A DNA stretch of 64,000 nt from an uncultured Sphingomonadaceae bacterium. GTDB taxonomy: Bacteria > Pseudomonadota > Alphaproteobacteria > Sphingomonadales > Sphingomonadaceae. Below the pieces are notes generated by a model. It saw only the letters and a program-made list of their open reading frames with translations. It was not told the DNA's origin and ran no database searches. Position 1 is the stretch's first letter. The number at the start of each line of letters is the position of its first letter. The stretch covers positions 1,827,386-1,891,385 of the forward strand of contig CANMGU010000001.1 of the NCBI GenBank assembly GCA_947497455.1, written 5' to 3'. Below, piece by piece: positions 1-8,631 of this stretch. Position numbers and translations under genes: made by a program.

Positions 1-2
1 CC

Positions 3-86
3 AACACCACAAGTGCGCCGACAATCAGTCAGATCCTACTCAGTCTGAAAGAAACCGACTTGAACGCCTCCCCCTCCAGCTGGTAG
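3..86 (+). CDS. Possible C-terminal end of an upstream gene (partial)
   Basis: The frame starting at base 3 stays open from the window edge to a TAG at 84-86 and ends in residues ...KETDLNASPSSW. The tail is not recognised. It stops 10 bases before the next ATG on the same strand, which is the spacing expected of an operon neighbour. Only 27 codons are visible, so chance openness cannot be excluded. Confidence 0.3.
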   Translation, partial: NTTSAPTISQILLSLKETDLNASPSSW

Positions 87-96
87 CGGAGTTGCC

Positions 97-582
97 ATGT
101 ATAATTTCTCTATTGCAAACGATCAGTCGCCCGACATCTTATATGGTGACCTTACTGCAGCCGCACGCGCGCTGACCGATGGCGAGCCTGATGCCATTGC
201 CAATATGGCCAATATTTCGGCCCTCATCTGGCAATATATCCCTGATCTTAACTGGGCGGGATTTTACCGAGTGATGGATGATGAACTGGTGCTCGGCCCG
301 TTTCAGGGCAAAAGTGCCTGCATCCGGATCGCAATGGGCAAAGGGGTTTGCGGAGCCGCTGCGGCAACCAATCAAGTACAACGCGTGGCCGATGTTCATG
401 CTTTCCCTGGGCATATCGCCTGTGATGCAGACAGTCGCAGCGAACTGGTGGTCCCGGTATGCAAGGACGGACGGGTCATAGCGGTACTTGATCTCGACAG
501 CCCCCTGCCCGATCGTTTCTCGGCCGAAGACGAGGCCGGCATGACGAAACTCGTCGCAGCCATTGCTAACACGCTTGGTTAA
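97..582 (+). CDS. msrC: Free methionine-(R)-sulfoxide reductase, GAF-domain fRMsr type
   Basis: This 161-residue protein is a single GAF domain of the fRMsr family, which reduces free L-methionine-(R)-sulfoxide in the cytoplasm and so repairs oxidised methionine, normally using thioredoxin. Three cysteines are visible at residues 75 (GKSACIR), 85 (GKGVCG) and 109 (HIACD). Each is offset by nine from the three functional cysteines of the E. coli enzyme (84, 94, 118), so the full catalytic set is present. The signature DVHAFPGHIACD followed by SRSELVVP is typical of the family. Length matches the family norm. The ATG at 97 is preceded by a weak purine run (GCGGAG). The gene stands apart from the next one by 160 bases. 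Confidence 0.92.
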   Translation: MYNFSIANDQSPDILYGDLTAAARALTDGEPDAIANMANISALIWQYIPDLNWAGFYRVMDDELVLGPFQGKSACIRIAMGKGVCGAAAATNQVQRVADVHAFPGHIACDADSRSELVVPVCKDGRVIAVLDLDSPLPDRFSAEDEAGMTKLVAAIANTLG

Positions 583-684
583 CAGGCCGTAAACCAGATT
601 GCCCCATTTCGAGACAGTCCTAGGAAACTCCCCTATTTTACAAGCTACTAATGGCCAATCACCCCTCAAAATGGTAACTATTGG

Positions 685-744
685 TTAACCATTACACGGT
701 GACCGTGCCCGGCGCGCGAGTCATAACAGGGAGTTGTTAACCAT
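685..744 (+). promoter_or_regulatory. Two TTAACCAT elements (CtrA half-site-like) before the surface protein gene
   Basis: TTAACCAT occurs at 685-692 and again at 737-744, where it overlaps the start codon at 743. TTAACCAT resembles the half-site reported for the cell-cycle regulator CtrA in several alphaproteobacteria. A second palindrome, CACGGTGACCGTG, lies at 695-707. The sequence matches are seen directly; control by CtrA is an inference, and two 8-mers could arise by chance. Confidence 0.3.
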
Positions 745-2164
745 GAAGACCCTTTTACTTGCTGGCTTGACTGGCGCTTTGGCAATAATGCCAGCAGCGG
801 CATCTGCGGCTATCGAATCGGTGCCGGGCAGCACTGCAGACCAGACACCCGTAGATATGTCTTTTGTGTCTGCAGCAGCGCTCGTGTCTGGAGTGGATGG
901 TGCAAAAAAGGTGGCGCGCATGGGTGGCCACAAGATGCACCGTATGGGCGGAAAACATATGCGCCATGCAATGCGCGGAGGACGGCACTTCCGTGATGGA
1001 GCCAGAGTTCGCATGGGGCGTATTCACAATCGGCGCGGTTACAAGCGGCCCCATCGGGGTTTCCGTCTGCCCCGCACCTTCATCCAGCCCAGCTTCTTTA
1101 TCGCGAACTATGGCAATTACGGCCTAAGCCGGCCCTCCGCCGGCTATGGTTGGTCCCGCTATTATAATGATGCTGTGCTGACCGATCGCCGCGGCGTGGT
1201 TCACGACAGTGTCAATAATCTCGATTGGGATCGCTATAATCAAGGCTATAATGACGGTTATCGTGCTGGTCAGGCGACATATGATGACAGCGTGTTCATG
1301 GAGGATGACCAGGTTATCGCTACCCCTTCGGGCGCCCATGGAGGTTCATCAACCTATCAAGGCGACTGGAACGGCGCCTATCGTGAAGATGGCAGCTATA
1401 AAGGCGACTGGCAGGGCACCTATCGTGATGCCGAAGGCAAAGTCTACGAAGGTCAATATTCCGGCACATTCATCGGTGACGGCAATGCGTCTCAGGTCGG
1501 TGCCAGCTATGCCGACAGCGCTCCCCATTGGAGCAATGAAGCCCCGGTGCGTGAGGCCCCACGCTATCAAGATCGACGCTATAGTGAGCGCGACGAAGAA
1601 CTTGCCTATCTGCAACGCTGCAAGAAAAGCAGTGGCATTGGTGGTGCCGTTGTCGGTGGCGCTATCGGCGCGTTGGCCGGCAATCGGATTGCTGGACGCG
1701 GAAACCGGTTGGGCGGCTCTCTGATCGGCGGCGGCGTTGGCGCTCTGGCCGGAGCGGCCATTGACCAAGGCACTGATCGGTGTCGCAAATTGCTCAAAAA
1801 ATATGGCCAGAATGAGCGCGCACATGGCGATTATAGCCGAGCACCGGGCGTAGACTATCGCGCAGCACCAGCTCCGCGCCGCCACTATCGAACACAGCAA
1901 AGCTATCCAAGCGGATGGCAAGGCGGATATTACTATCCAGCCTATTACCAGCCGGCCGTGACAACAATTGTCATACAGTCAGCGCCAGTAACGACGACCA
2001 CCACAACGACATATATTGATGAGGAGGTCATCTACACCAAGGCAAAACCGGCTAAGAAACGTTGGAAACCAGCTCCGAAGAAAGTCTGGAAGCCAAAACC
2101 GAAACGGCATGCTCCGGCGCCGGTTAAGGGCTGCCAACAGGAATGCTGCCTCTATTGCGATTGA
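743..2164 (+). CDS. Secreted glycine-zipper protein with basic, MORN-like and cysteine-rich segments
   Basis: The product is 473 residues from the ATG at 743, which has ACAGGGAG 10 bases upstream; a TTG at 734 is less likely. A signal peptide covers about residues 1-24. It is followed by a His/Met/Arg-rich stretch (about 55-105) with repeated MGGHKMHRMGGKHMR-type units. Residues about 205-245 carry three short GDW/YR-G-Y repeats resembling MORN motifs. A glycine-zipper hairpin of the 2TM / 17 kDa surface antigen type (GGAVVGGAIGALAGN, then GGSLIGGGVGALAGA) lies at about 295-335. The tail is Lys/Pro-rich and ends in GCQQECCLYCD. The glycine zipper suggests outer-membrane association. The remainder is not a family I recognise, so function is unknown. 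The gene is monocistronic, with its own terminator just downstream. Confidence 0.75.
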   Translation: MKTLLLAGLTGALAIMPAAASAAIESVPGSTADQTPVDMSFVSAAALVSGVDGAKKVARMGGHKMHRMGGKHMRHAMRGGRHFRDGARVRMGRIHNRRGYKRPHRGFRLPRTFIQPSFFIANYGNYGLSRPSAGYGWSRYYNDAVLTDRRGVVHDSVNNLDWDRYNQGYNDGYRAGQATYDDSVFMEDDQVIATPSGAHGGSSTYQGDWNGAYREDGSYKGDWQGTYRDAEGKVYEGQYSGTFIGDGNASQVGASYADSAPHWSNEAPVREAPRYQDRRYSERDEELAYLQRCKKSSGIGGAVVGGAIGALAGNRIAGRGNRLGGSLIGGGVGALAGAAIDQGTDRCRKLLKKYGQNERAHGDYSRAPGVDYRAAPAPRRHYRTQQSYPSGWQGGYYYPAYYQPAVTTIVIQSAPVTTTTTTTYIDEEVIYTKAKPAKKRWKPAPKKVWKPKPKRHAPAPVKGCQQECCLYCD

Positions 2165-2184
2165 GCAGCAGCGACACTTAATAG

Positions 2185-2214
2185 AGCCCGCTGAACAGAG
2201 ATGATCGGCGGGTT
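2185..2214 (+). terminator. Rho-independent terminator after the glycine-zipper gene
   Basis: AGCCCGCTG at 2185-2193 pairs with CGGCGGGTT at 2206-2214 (nine pairs, two of them G-U), and a moderately T-rich run follows (TTTATTGT). It lies 21 bases after the stop codon of the upstream gene. Confidence 0.55.
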
Positions 2215-2219
2215 TATTG

Positions 2220-2250
2220 TGGTTTGGTCTGGTCTGGTTTGGTCTGGCCA
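2220..2250. repeat. Short imperfect tandem repeat of GGTTTGGTCT / GGTCT units
   Basis: GGTTTGGTCT occurs at 2221-2230 and 2236-2245 with GGTCT between them, giving roughly two copies of a 15-base period. It sits between two convergent genes, in non-coding sequence. Confidence 0.6.
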
Positions 2251-2281
2251 TCGCTTGGCCGAACAAGAAGCGTAAGGGAAA

Positions 2282-3040
2282 CTATTCAGGCTTTTCTAGA
2301 TCAACCTTCGGATCAAATCGCCGCCATCCTTCTGGCCCCAGCTGCTCAAGCGGCTGAAAACGGATCTTATATTCCATCCTGCTCGACCCATTGACCCAAT
2401 AACCGAGATAAACATAAGGCAATCCGGCTTTGCGCGCGCGCAGGATGTGATCCATGATGATGAAATTGCCAAGGCCAGCCCGATCGGGGTGATCAGCATC
2501 AAAGAAACTGTAAATCATTGACAGACCGTCGCCTTGCTGATCGGTTAAACATGCACCAACCAAGCGGCCCTTAACTCCGTTGACAGACGGTTCACGATAT
2601 TCAACCACATAGCTCTTGACTGGCGATTGCTCGATCATGTCGGAATAGTCCATCTCATCCATCTCGGTCATACCGCCTCCGGGATGCCGTTTGGAGAGAT
2701 ATTTCTGCAGCAATGAAAACTGCTCCTCTGTCGCCCAAGGCTCGCAAGCTTCGACGACGAGGTCCTGATTACGCCGCAACAACTTGCGCTGAGTGGCATT
2801 GGGCTTGAATTCGTCGACCATAACGCGGACCGACACACAGGCTTTGCAATCGAGGCAACTCGGCCGATAAGCCACATTCTGACTGCGGCGAAACCCTATA
2901 CGCCCCAGTGCGTCATTCAGTTCATCTGTATGAGGCCCGCTAAGCTCTGTGAAAACCTTTCGCTCGCTCTTGCCTGGCAAATAAGGGCACGGGCTTGGAT
3001 TTGTCACAAAAAATCTTGGAAAACGGACCGGTGCAGTCAC
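2282..3040 (-). CDS. bpt: Aminoacyl-tRNA--protein transferase (arginyltransferase / Bpt family)
   Basis: This 252-residue protein belongs to the bacterial protein transferase family, which adds an amino acid from aminoacyl-tRNA (leucine in characterised Bpt enzymes) to N-terminal Asp or Glu and so marks proteins for N-end-rule degradation. The N-terminal zone contains CPYLPGK and the paired cysteines of SCLDCKAC, both typical of ATE_N. The second half shows the GNAT-like fold with [22 protein letters not shown] and [13 protein letters not shown]. Length and order fit the family fully. Databases often label such alphaproteobacterial proteins as arginyltransferase, so the amino acid transferred is not certain from sequence. 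It is convergent with the upstream gene. Confidence 0.9.
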   Translation of the reverse strand: MTAPVRFPRFFVTNPSPCPYLPGKSERKVFTELSGPHTDELNDALGRIGFRRSQNVAYRPSCLDCKACVSVRVMVDEFKPNATQRKLLRRNQDLVVEACEPWATEEQFSLLQKYLSKRHPGGGMTEMDEMDYSDMIEQSPVKSYVVEYREPSVNGVKGRLVGACLTDQQGDGLSMIYSFFDADHPDRAGLGNFIIMDHILRARKAGLPYVYLGYWVNGSSRMEYKIRFQPLEQLGPEGWRRFDPKVDLEKPE

Positions 3041-3170
3041 AGATGAACGCCTTATATTTGATAACTAAGAATCAGTAAACGCAATATGCCTCTTGTCAGC
3101 AGCAATGAAAAGCCAATTTACCACGATGTAAAAGTGCCACCATTTTCATCACAAATCAGGTAGATCAGGC

Positions 3171-3205
3171 AAAAAAAACGGGACGATAAACGCCCCGCTT
3201 TTTTT
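3171..3205 (-). terminator. Rho-independent terminator for the small secreted protein gene
   Basis: On the minus strand CGGGGCG and CGTCCCG (3191-3197 and 3179-3185) form a seven-pair stem with one G-U and a five-base loop, followed by eight T. A T-rich run also flanks the other side, but the G-U pair becomes an A-C mismatch on the plus strand, so minus-strand use is favoured. Confidence 0.75.
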
Positions 3206-3220
3206 ATATCTTGTCTGGCC

Positions 3221-3463
3221 TCAAGGGCTTGTAGGCTCGTCATCGTCATCATCAGCAATGATAATGATACCAGCGATAACTGCTGCTGCAGCCAATACAC
3301 CGATGATGATACCGGTGCTGCCTTCGAGCTTCTCAGCTTCGGAATCCACAGAGGCACCAATGCGTTCTGCAACTGGAGCTGTGCTCTGAACGGCTTGCGC
3401 CATTGCAGGGGCAGTCATGAGGGAAACGGCTGCTACAGAGGCGGCCAACTTGTTGAACTTCAT
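3221..3463 (-). CDS. Small secreted or membrane-anchored protein with an aspartate-rich tail
   Basis: The product is about 80 residues from the ATG at 3463 (an ATG four codons upstream is possible). It has a signal peptide ending near APAMAQA, a short acidic middle, and a strongly hydrophobic segment (IIIGVLAAAAVIAGIIII) followed at once by ADDDDDEPTSP. This gives a small protein with one membrane helix and an acidic tail. No family is recognised. It has its own terminator 16 bases downstream and a 186-base upstream gap, so it is probably a single-gene transcript. Confidence 0.7.
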   Translation of the reverse strand: MKFNKLAASVAAVSLMTAPAMAQAVQSTAPVAERIGASVDSEAEKLEGSTGIIIGVLAAAAVIAGIIIIADDDDDEPTSP

Positions 3464-3661
3464 TATATACTCCAATCAGAATATTAATCGTTATCAAGGA
3501 ACAAGCCAATATTAGCTCTACCCCCCTGACAGGGCAATAACGCCGCGCGACTCTTTATGGTGCATCCGCTATTCTTTTTTTAATACGTTTGGCGGGCGCT
3601 AAACGCAAGTATTAAACGGTAAATCTCGACTAACTGTTTTGGTCCCAGGTTATTCAGACCG

Positions 3662-5332
3662 TTATCGACCCTTCTTTACATAGACCGGTCGTCCGGCGAT
3701 CCAGGTCTGTTCCACAACGAGTGCGCGAAGTGCTTGTGGCGACGCGAGCAAGATATCAGCGTCAATAATAAGGAAATCCGCCCGTTTTCCTTTGGTCAGA
3801 CTGCCAATTCTATCTTCGGCAAAAGAGGCATAAGCGGCGCCTATCGTATAAGCCTGCCACGCCTGTTCGCGGGTCAATCGCTCGCCGGGCAGCCATCCAC
3901 CAAATGGCTGTCCATTCGCATCTTCTCGCGTTACGGCAGCAGCCAATCCCGCGAAAGGATTGGACGATTCGACCGGAACATCCGTTCCAAATGCCAATTT
4001 GGCACCCGATTCGAGTATCGACTTCCACGCATATGCACCATCCAGACGATCAGGACCCAGCCTTGCTTCCGCCATCAAGCGGTCGGACGTTTGATGAACC
4101 GGTTGCATTGACGCAATGGTTCCCGTCTTCGCGATTCTCGGCAGGTCAGCTGGATCAACAATTTGCGCATGTTCTATCCGCCAGCGTCGGTCACCCTTGA
4201 ACGTATATTGTAGTTCCTCCACGGCAGACAAAATCTCGTCATTGGCCTTGTCACCAATCGCATGGACCGCGGTCTGAAACCCATCCATCGCCGCCCGGCT
4301 CATCTTGTTCTTCAATTGCGCAGACGTGAGCAGGGCCAGCCCCTTCTCGCCTGGCCGATCGGCATAAGGCTCTTTCAAAAGCGCGCCGCGTGATCCCAAT
4401 GCCCCATCAATGTATAGCTTCACACCGGCTAGCTTGAGGCGATCCTCATAGAGCCATGGTGAAGGCCCGGGACCGCCAATCGCAATCATATTGTCTATTT
4501 CACCCGCATAGGAAATGATCCGGACTTTCAACTGTCCCTTGTCGCCAGCCCGACGAAAGCTCTGCCATTGCTGCATGGACGTTCCCATATCGGCTATGGT
4601 GGTCACGCCTTGCGACAACAATATTTCCTGGGCCTTCATCAGTGCAAGATCATTCTCTACCGGGCGTGGCGCCGGAAATGCTTTGGCAAACAGGCCTTGC
4701 GCCTTGTCGACAAAGATGCCGCTCGGTTTGCCGCCGCTCTTCTCAATTGCTCCGCCCGAAGGTGCCTTTGTTGCAGCACTGATACCTGCTGTTTTCATTG
4801 CAACGCTATTAACCCACGCTGCGTGACCATCCACCCGTTCCAGATACACCGGACGATCAGGGATAATCGCATCCAGTTCTGCCGCGGTTGGAAAACGACC
4901 AAGCCCCCAGACTTCCTGATTCCATCCGCCACCGATAATCCATGGGCGATTGGGGTATTTTGCGGCATAAATACGCAGCGCCTCTTGCGCTTCGGCAAGC
5001 GACTTTGTCCCAGATAGATCCAGAGTCAGTGCAGAGAACCCCAATCCCATAACGTGACCATGTGCATCAACGAACCCGGGTATCAGGGTCTTGCCCTTTC
5101 CATCAAATTGGAAATCGACACTTTCGGGTCGCTTGTCCTTGCGATCCAGAAGTTTCTTTACCCGACCGTCATCATCGATAACCATTGCGGTAAAGCGGAC
5201 AACCTTACCCTCATCGTTAAGGGTCATGCCATTGACATTCTCAATCAGACTGTCAGCGGCGGCAGGCATCTCGGCAAACATCAATGCTGCCCCGAGAACC
5301 ATTGCGGCTTTCATTGTTGAAAAAATACGCAT
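3662..5332 (-). CDS. Secreted YtcJ-type amidohydrolase
   Basis: This 556-residue metal-dependent amidohydrolase of the YtcJ / N-substituted-formamide-deformylase-like group has an N-terminal signal peptide (about residues 1-26), so it probably acts in the periplasm. Visible metal-site motifs are GFVDAHGH (HxH), HAIGDKAND, RIEHAQIV and the terminal GTDVPVESSNP, in the usual order for the TIM-barrel superfamily. Family members cleave C-N bonds of varied amides, so the substrate cannot be read from sequence. The ATG at 5332 is preceded by GGGGATA. It lies 45 bases downstream of an NAD(P)-dependent dehydrogenase gene on the same strand and is likely its operon partner. Confidence 0.85.
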   Translation of the reverse strand: MRIFSTMKAAMVLGAALMFAEMPAAADSLIENVNGMTLNDEGKVVRFTAMVIDDDGRVKKLLDRKDKRPESVDFQFDGKGKTLIPGFVDAHGHVMGLGFSALTLDLSGTKSLAEAQEALRIYAAKYPNRPWIIGGGWNQEVWGLGRFPTAAELDAIIPDRPVYLERVDGHAAWVNSVAMKTAGISAATKAPSGGAIEKSGGKPSGIFVDKAQGLFAKAFPAPRPVENDLALMKAQEILLSQGVTTIADMGTSMQQWQSFRRAGDKGQLKVRIISYAGEIDNMIAIGGPGPSPWLYEDRLKLAGVKLYIDGALGSRGALLKEPYADRPGEKGLALLTSAQLKNKMSRAAMDGFQTAVHAIGDKANDEILSAVEELQYTFKGDRRWRIEHAQIVDPADLPRIAKTGTIASMQPVHQTSDRLMAEARLGPDRLDGAYAWKSILESGAKLAFGTDVPVESSNPFAGLAAAVTREDANGQPFGGWLPGERLTREQAWQAYTIGAAYASFAEDRIGSLTKGKRADFLIIDADILLASPQALRALVVEQTWIAGRPVYVKKGR

Positions 5333-5377
5333 TACTATCCCCTAAATTCTCAATATTTCAGACTTTCGAAACGAGCC

Positions 5378-6253
5378 CTATGTCTTGCTCTTGGGCAATC
5401 GCGACACCAGCGAGCTGGTATCATTGCGACCGCCGCCGATTGCTTGCACTTCTGCGTAGAACTGATCGACCAGGGCGGCTACCGGCAATGTTGATCCATT
5501 TGTCCGTGCTTCTGCGAGTGCCAACCCTAGATCCTTGCGCATCCAATCCACCGCAAATCCGAAATCAAACTCATCCTTTGCCATGGTGGCCCAGCGATTA
5601 TCCATTTGCCAGCTTTGCGCTGCCCCTCCGGAAATTGATTCGTACACTCTATCAAGATCCAATCGACTGGCCTGTGCAAAGCGAAGCGCTTCGGACAATC
5701 CTTCCAATATTCCTGCAATTGCAATTTGATTGCACATCTTTGTCGTTTGCCCTGCCCCGGGTCCGCCAACATGCACAATACGTGCAGCATAAACATCCAT
5801 GATGATTTGCGCCGCAGCAAAGGCCTCCTTGCTACCGCCGCACATGATCGAAAGCTTGCCATTTTCGGCGCCGGCTTGCCCGCCCGATACCGGCGCATCC
5901 ACAACATGGATACCACGCCCCTGCGCCTCGACCGACAATTGCCGTGCGATTTGAGCCGACACGGTCGTATGGTCGATAAAAAGACTGCCACTTTGCATCG
6001 ACCCAAAAGCGCCATCGCGGCCCATTGTCACCGCGCTCAAGTCATCGTCATTGCCGACACAGGTGATAACAATTTGTGCGTCTTTGGCCGCCTCGGCAGG
6101 ACTAGGTGCAAAGGTTCCGCCATGGTCAGACACCCAATTCTCAGCCTTTGATCTGGTCCGGTTATAGACGGTCAGATCATGTCCAGCCCGAGCGAGATGC
6201 GCCGCGATAGGCCCACCCATTACGCCAATTCCGATAAATGCAATTTTTGCCAT
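5378..6253 (-). CDS. NAD(P)-dependent beta-hydroxyacid dehydrogenase (3-hydroxyisobutyrate dehydrogenase family)
   Basis: The 291-residue product has the Rossmann signature FIGIGVMGGPIA near the N-terminus, the substrate-binding motif DAPVSGGQAGAENG and the catalytic-lysine segment GAGQTTKMCNQI, in the order and length of the beta-hydroxyacid dehydrogenase family (3-hydroxyisobutyrate, tartronate semialdehyde and 6-phosphogluconate relatives). It should oxidise or reduce a short beta-hydroxyacid with NAD(P). Assignment to mmsB specifically is not secured, because no other valine-catabolism gene is nearby. It is divergent from the threonine ammonia-lyase gene across 60 bases, which must hold both promoters. 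Confidence 0.85.
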   Translation of the reverse strand: MAKIAFIGIGVMGGPIAAHLARAGHDLTVYNRTRSKAENWVSDHGGTFAPSPAEAAKDAQIVITCVGNDDDLSAVTMGRDGAFGSMQSGSLFIDHTTVSAQIARQLSVEAQGRGIHVVDAPVSGGQAGAENGKLSIMCGGSKEAFAAAQIIMDVYAARIVHVGGPGAGQTTKMCNQIAIAGILEGLSEALRFAQASRLDLDRVYESISGGAAQSWQMDNRWATMAKDEFDFGFAVDWMRKDLGLALAEARTNGSTLPVAALVDQFYAEVQAIGGGRNDTSSLVSRLPKSKT

Positions 6254-6313
6254 AGCTTACTCGCATAATCATTGTTTCCCTGAAAGACCAGATGGGTTAG
6301 GGCCTCTGGCACT

Positions 6314-7555
6314 ATGACAGACCAAGATATCAGTTCGCTTCCATCCTTCACCTATGCCGACGTCCGTGCTGCGCATGCCCGTATTCGCGACCGCATTGTC
6401 CAAACGCCGACATTGAAGAGTATTACCCTGTCGGAGATGGCGGGTGCGGAAGTCTTCCTGAAATTCGAAAACCTTCAGTTTACTGCGGCCTATAAGGAGC
6501 GCGGTGCGCTCAATGCGTTGCTGTTGATGGACGAGGACAAACGGTCTGCTGGCGTGATCGCTGCATCCGCTGGCAACCATGCGCAGGGCCTTGCCTATAA
6601 TGCGAGAAATCTGAACATCCCCGCGACAATCGTCATGCCGACCACAACGCCGATGGTAAAAGTCGAACAAACACGCGGCCATGGCGCCGAGATCGTCATG
6701 GCAGGCGGCAATTATGATGAAGCCTATTCCCACGCCATGGAACTCGCCAGCCAACGGGGCCTCACCTATATCCATGCGTTTGACGATCCTTATGTGGCGG
6801 CCGGGCAAGGTACGGTCGCGATCGAGATGCTCGAAGCGGTCCCTGATCTCAATCGCCTGATCATTCCCATCGGCGGTGGTGGACTCTTTTCCGGTATGGC
6901 CACGGCGGCGCATGCGATGAAACCGGATATCAAGATGACCGGCGTGCAAGCCGCACTTTATCCGAGCATGTATGGCAAGCTCAACGGCAAGGATGTCACG
7001 CCTGGAGGTGACACTTTGGCTGAAGGTATTGCAGTGCGTAACCCGTCCGAATTTACCGCAGCGATCATTCAACAATATGTCGACGAGATTCTGCTGGTTG
7101 GCGAAGCCCAGCTTGAAGGCGCGGTCAGCCTGTTGCTGCAAATAGAGAAAACTGTCGTTGAGGGCGCCGGTGCTGCGGGTCTTGCGGCTCTGCTGGGAAA
7201 CAAGGATAAATTTGCCGGAGAGAAAGTCGGGCTAGTCCTGTGCGGCGGCAATATCGATACGCGGCTATTGGCCAATGTACTCCTGCGTGATTTGGCGCGG
7301 TCTGGCCGCCTCGCCCGTCTCAGATTGCATCTGCGTGATCAGCCAGGCGCGCTTTATAATGTGGTGAAGCAATTTGCCGAGCACGAAGTCAATATTATCG
7401 AAGTCTATCACCAGCGTGTGTTCACCAACTTACCGGCAAAAGGTTTGATCACTGATATTGAGTGTGAAGCGAAGGACAAGGCACAATTGGATGGCCTGAT
7501 CGCTGACCTCAATGAAGAAGGCTATGATGTCCGGCAGGTGGAATTGGCGGACTAG
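6314..7555 (+). CDS. ilvA: Threonine ammonia-lyase with C-terminal ACT domain
   Basis: This 413-residue PLP enzyme converts L-threonine to 2-oxobutanoate and ammonia, the first step toward isoleucine. The PLP lysine is visible at residue 61 in TAAYKERGA, and the phosphate-binding loop is IGGGGLFSG. A single short ACT-like domain (from about residue 330, RLRLHLRDQPGALYNVVKQ) follows the catalytic core. That layout is shared by shorter TdcB-like threonine dehydratases and differs from the long two-ACT E. coli IlvA. The symbol is therefore given for the reaction; tdcB would also be defensible. The ACT domain implies allosteric control by an amino acid. Confidence 0.88.
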   Translation: MTDQDISSLPSFTYADVRAAHARIRDRIVQTPTLKSITLSEMAGAEVFLKFENLQFTAAYKERGALNALLLMDEDKRSAGVIAASAGNHAQGLAYNARNLNIPATIVMPTTTPMVKVEQTRGHGAEIVMAGGNYDEAYSHAMELASQRGLTYIHAFDDPYVAAGQGTVAIEMLEAVPDLNRLIIPIGGGGLFSGMATAAHAMKPDIKMTGVQAALYPSMYGKLNGKDVTPGGDTLAEGIAVRNPSEFTAAIIQQYVDEILLVGEAQLEGAVSLLLQIEKTVVEGAGAAGLAALLGNKDKFAGEKVGLVLCGGNIDTRLLANVLLRDLARSGRLARLRLHLRDQPGALYNVVKQFAEHEVNIIEVYHQRVFTNLPAKGLITDIECEAKDKAQLDGLIADLNEEGYDVRQVELAD

Positions 7556-7596
7556 CGACGGGGACTGTCGCAACTGCGTTCCAAACCGCTAACGGA

Positions 7597-8436
7597 TCAT
7601 GACTCGACTTGATATTTTAGCGTCACATTCGCGCACAGACGATCTGCCTGTCGTATCGCCATCGAGACCGTATTTTCCGACCGATCCTGCTGCTCCAGCT
7701 CGATAAGAAACGGGTGCCCCAGTTCGACATAGCGCTTGAATTGCATATCACCGCCGCTGACCATTAGCGATTTTGCGCCAGTCAAAAGTTGGACAAATTG
7801 TCGTGCAACGTCGGCAAGATGGGTGGAATTCACGTGATCACCAGAGCCGCTGAGAAAGGGGTGCACAGGCGGGAAACCGCTTTCTTTTGTGATCAAAGCC
7901 AGCGCGCTGGGATTATCATGGCCGATCAGCGGAGAGAGAAAGCTCTGTCCCTGCGTCGCCACACCGACTGCATTTGCGGGTGCAAACTGGAAATTACTGG
8001 TGTCAGGCAGTTCCGCCATCTCCCTTTTTGCTTTCTCCCGCCAGGCTTCAAAATCTCTGGTCAGAAACACCACGCCAACACCGCTCATGCTATAGACCAA
8101 CGCGCCATCGCTGTCGAAAAAGGTCAGTCCGAAACGAGGAGCACCCTCCTCGCCCATCACATTGGCGACGCCATGTGTTGCATGGCCAGCTCCCGGCTCT
8201 CCGCAGGTCCATTCGGTCTGGGTCAGAGCGGACCATTTCGTTTTATCAAATGTCCCGCGCGCCGCGCCGGTCTCCACAGATGTCCAGAAATTCACGGTCT
8301 GCACCACAATAGGATCAAATGGAGGCAAGGCGAGCCACGGCCACAGTTCTTTATCTGCCGAGCATTTGAAAGCGACCGTCCCATCCCTCAATACGATATG
8401 GGAATGTGTGAAGGAATTTGCGGAGGCTTGCGACAT
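7597..8436 (-). CDS. Hypothetical protein, possibly a hotdog-fold thioesterase-like protein
   Basis: The 279-residue protein is soluble and has no signal peptide. I do not recognise a named family. The C-terminal half (from about residue 195) reads like a hotdog domain: SGDHVNSTHLADVARQ resembles the HVN-containing helix entry of acyl-CoA thioesterases, and it ends with alternating beta strands (ENTVSMAIRQADRLCANVTLKYQ). The N-terminal half may be a second, degenerate copy. Acyl-thioester hydrolysis or binding is a tentative inference. It is convergent with the threonine ammonia-lyase gene and divergent from the molybdenum hydroxylase genes. Confidence 0.6.
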   Translation of the reverse strand: MSQASANSFTHSHIVLRDGTVAFKCSADKELWPWLALPPFDPIVVQTVNFWTSVETGAARGTFDKTKWSALTQTEWTCGEPGAGHATHGVANVMGEEGAPRFGLTFFDSDGALVYSMSGVGVVFLTRDFEAWREKAKREMAELPDTSNFQFAPANAVGVATQGQSFLSPLIGHDNPSALALITKESGFPPVHPFLSGSGDHVNSTHLADVARQFVQLLTGAKSLMVSGGDMQFKRYVELGHPFLIELEQQDRSENTVSMAIRQADRLCANVTLKYQVES

Positions 8437-8631
8437 GTAGCTGTGATTGCAGAAGTTTGCTGCTTTGACAATTGCTCCGCGATGTTATTGTTTCGGACCT
8501 TCCGTTGGACATGGCTACCATTTAGCCTGTGTTGTGAATCATGGTGATATGTTATCGGATCAAGTCACCATCGATTGCTTCTCGATTAAAACTGAGGCAA
8601 TCATGCCAAGCAAGCGATTGGGAGATTATTG

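Noticed and set aside
139..669. A 176-codon minus-strand frame
   Set aside because: It overlaps the methionine sulfoxide reductase gene, whose catalytic cysteines are all in place.
6269..7141. A 290-codon minus-strand frame
   Set aside because: It is antisense to threonine ammonia-lyase and has no family motif.
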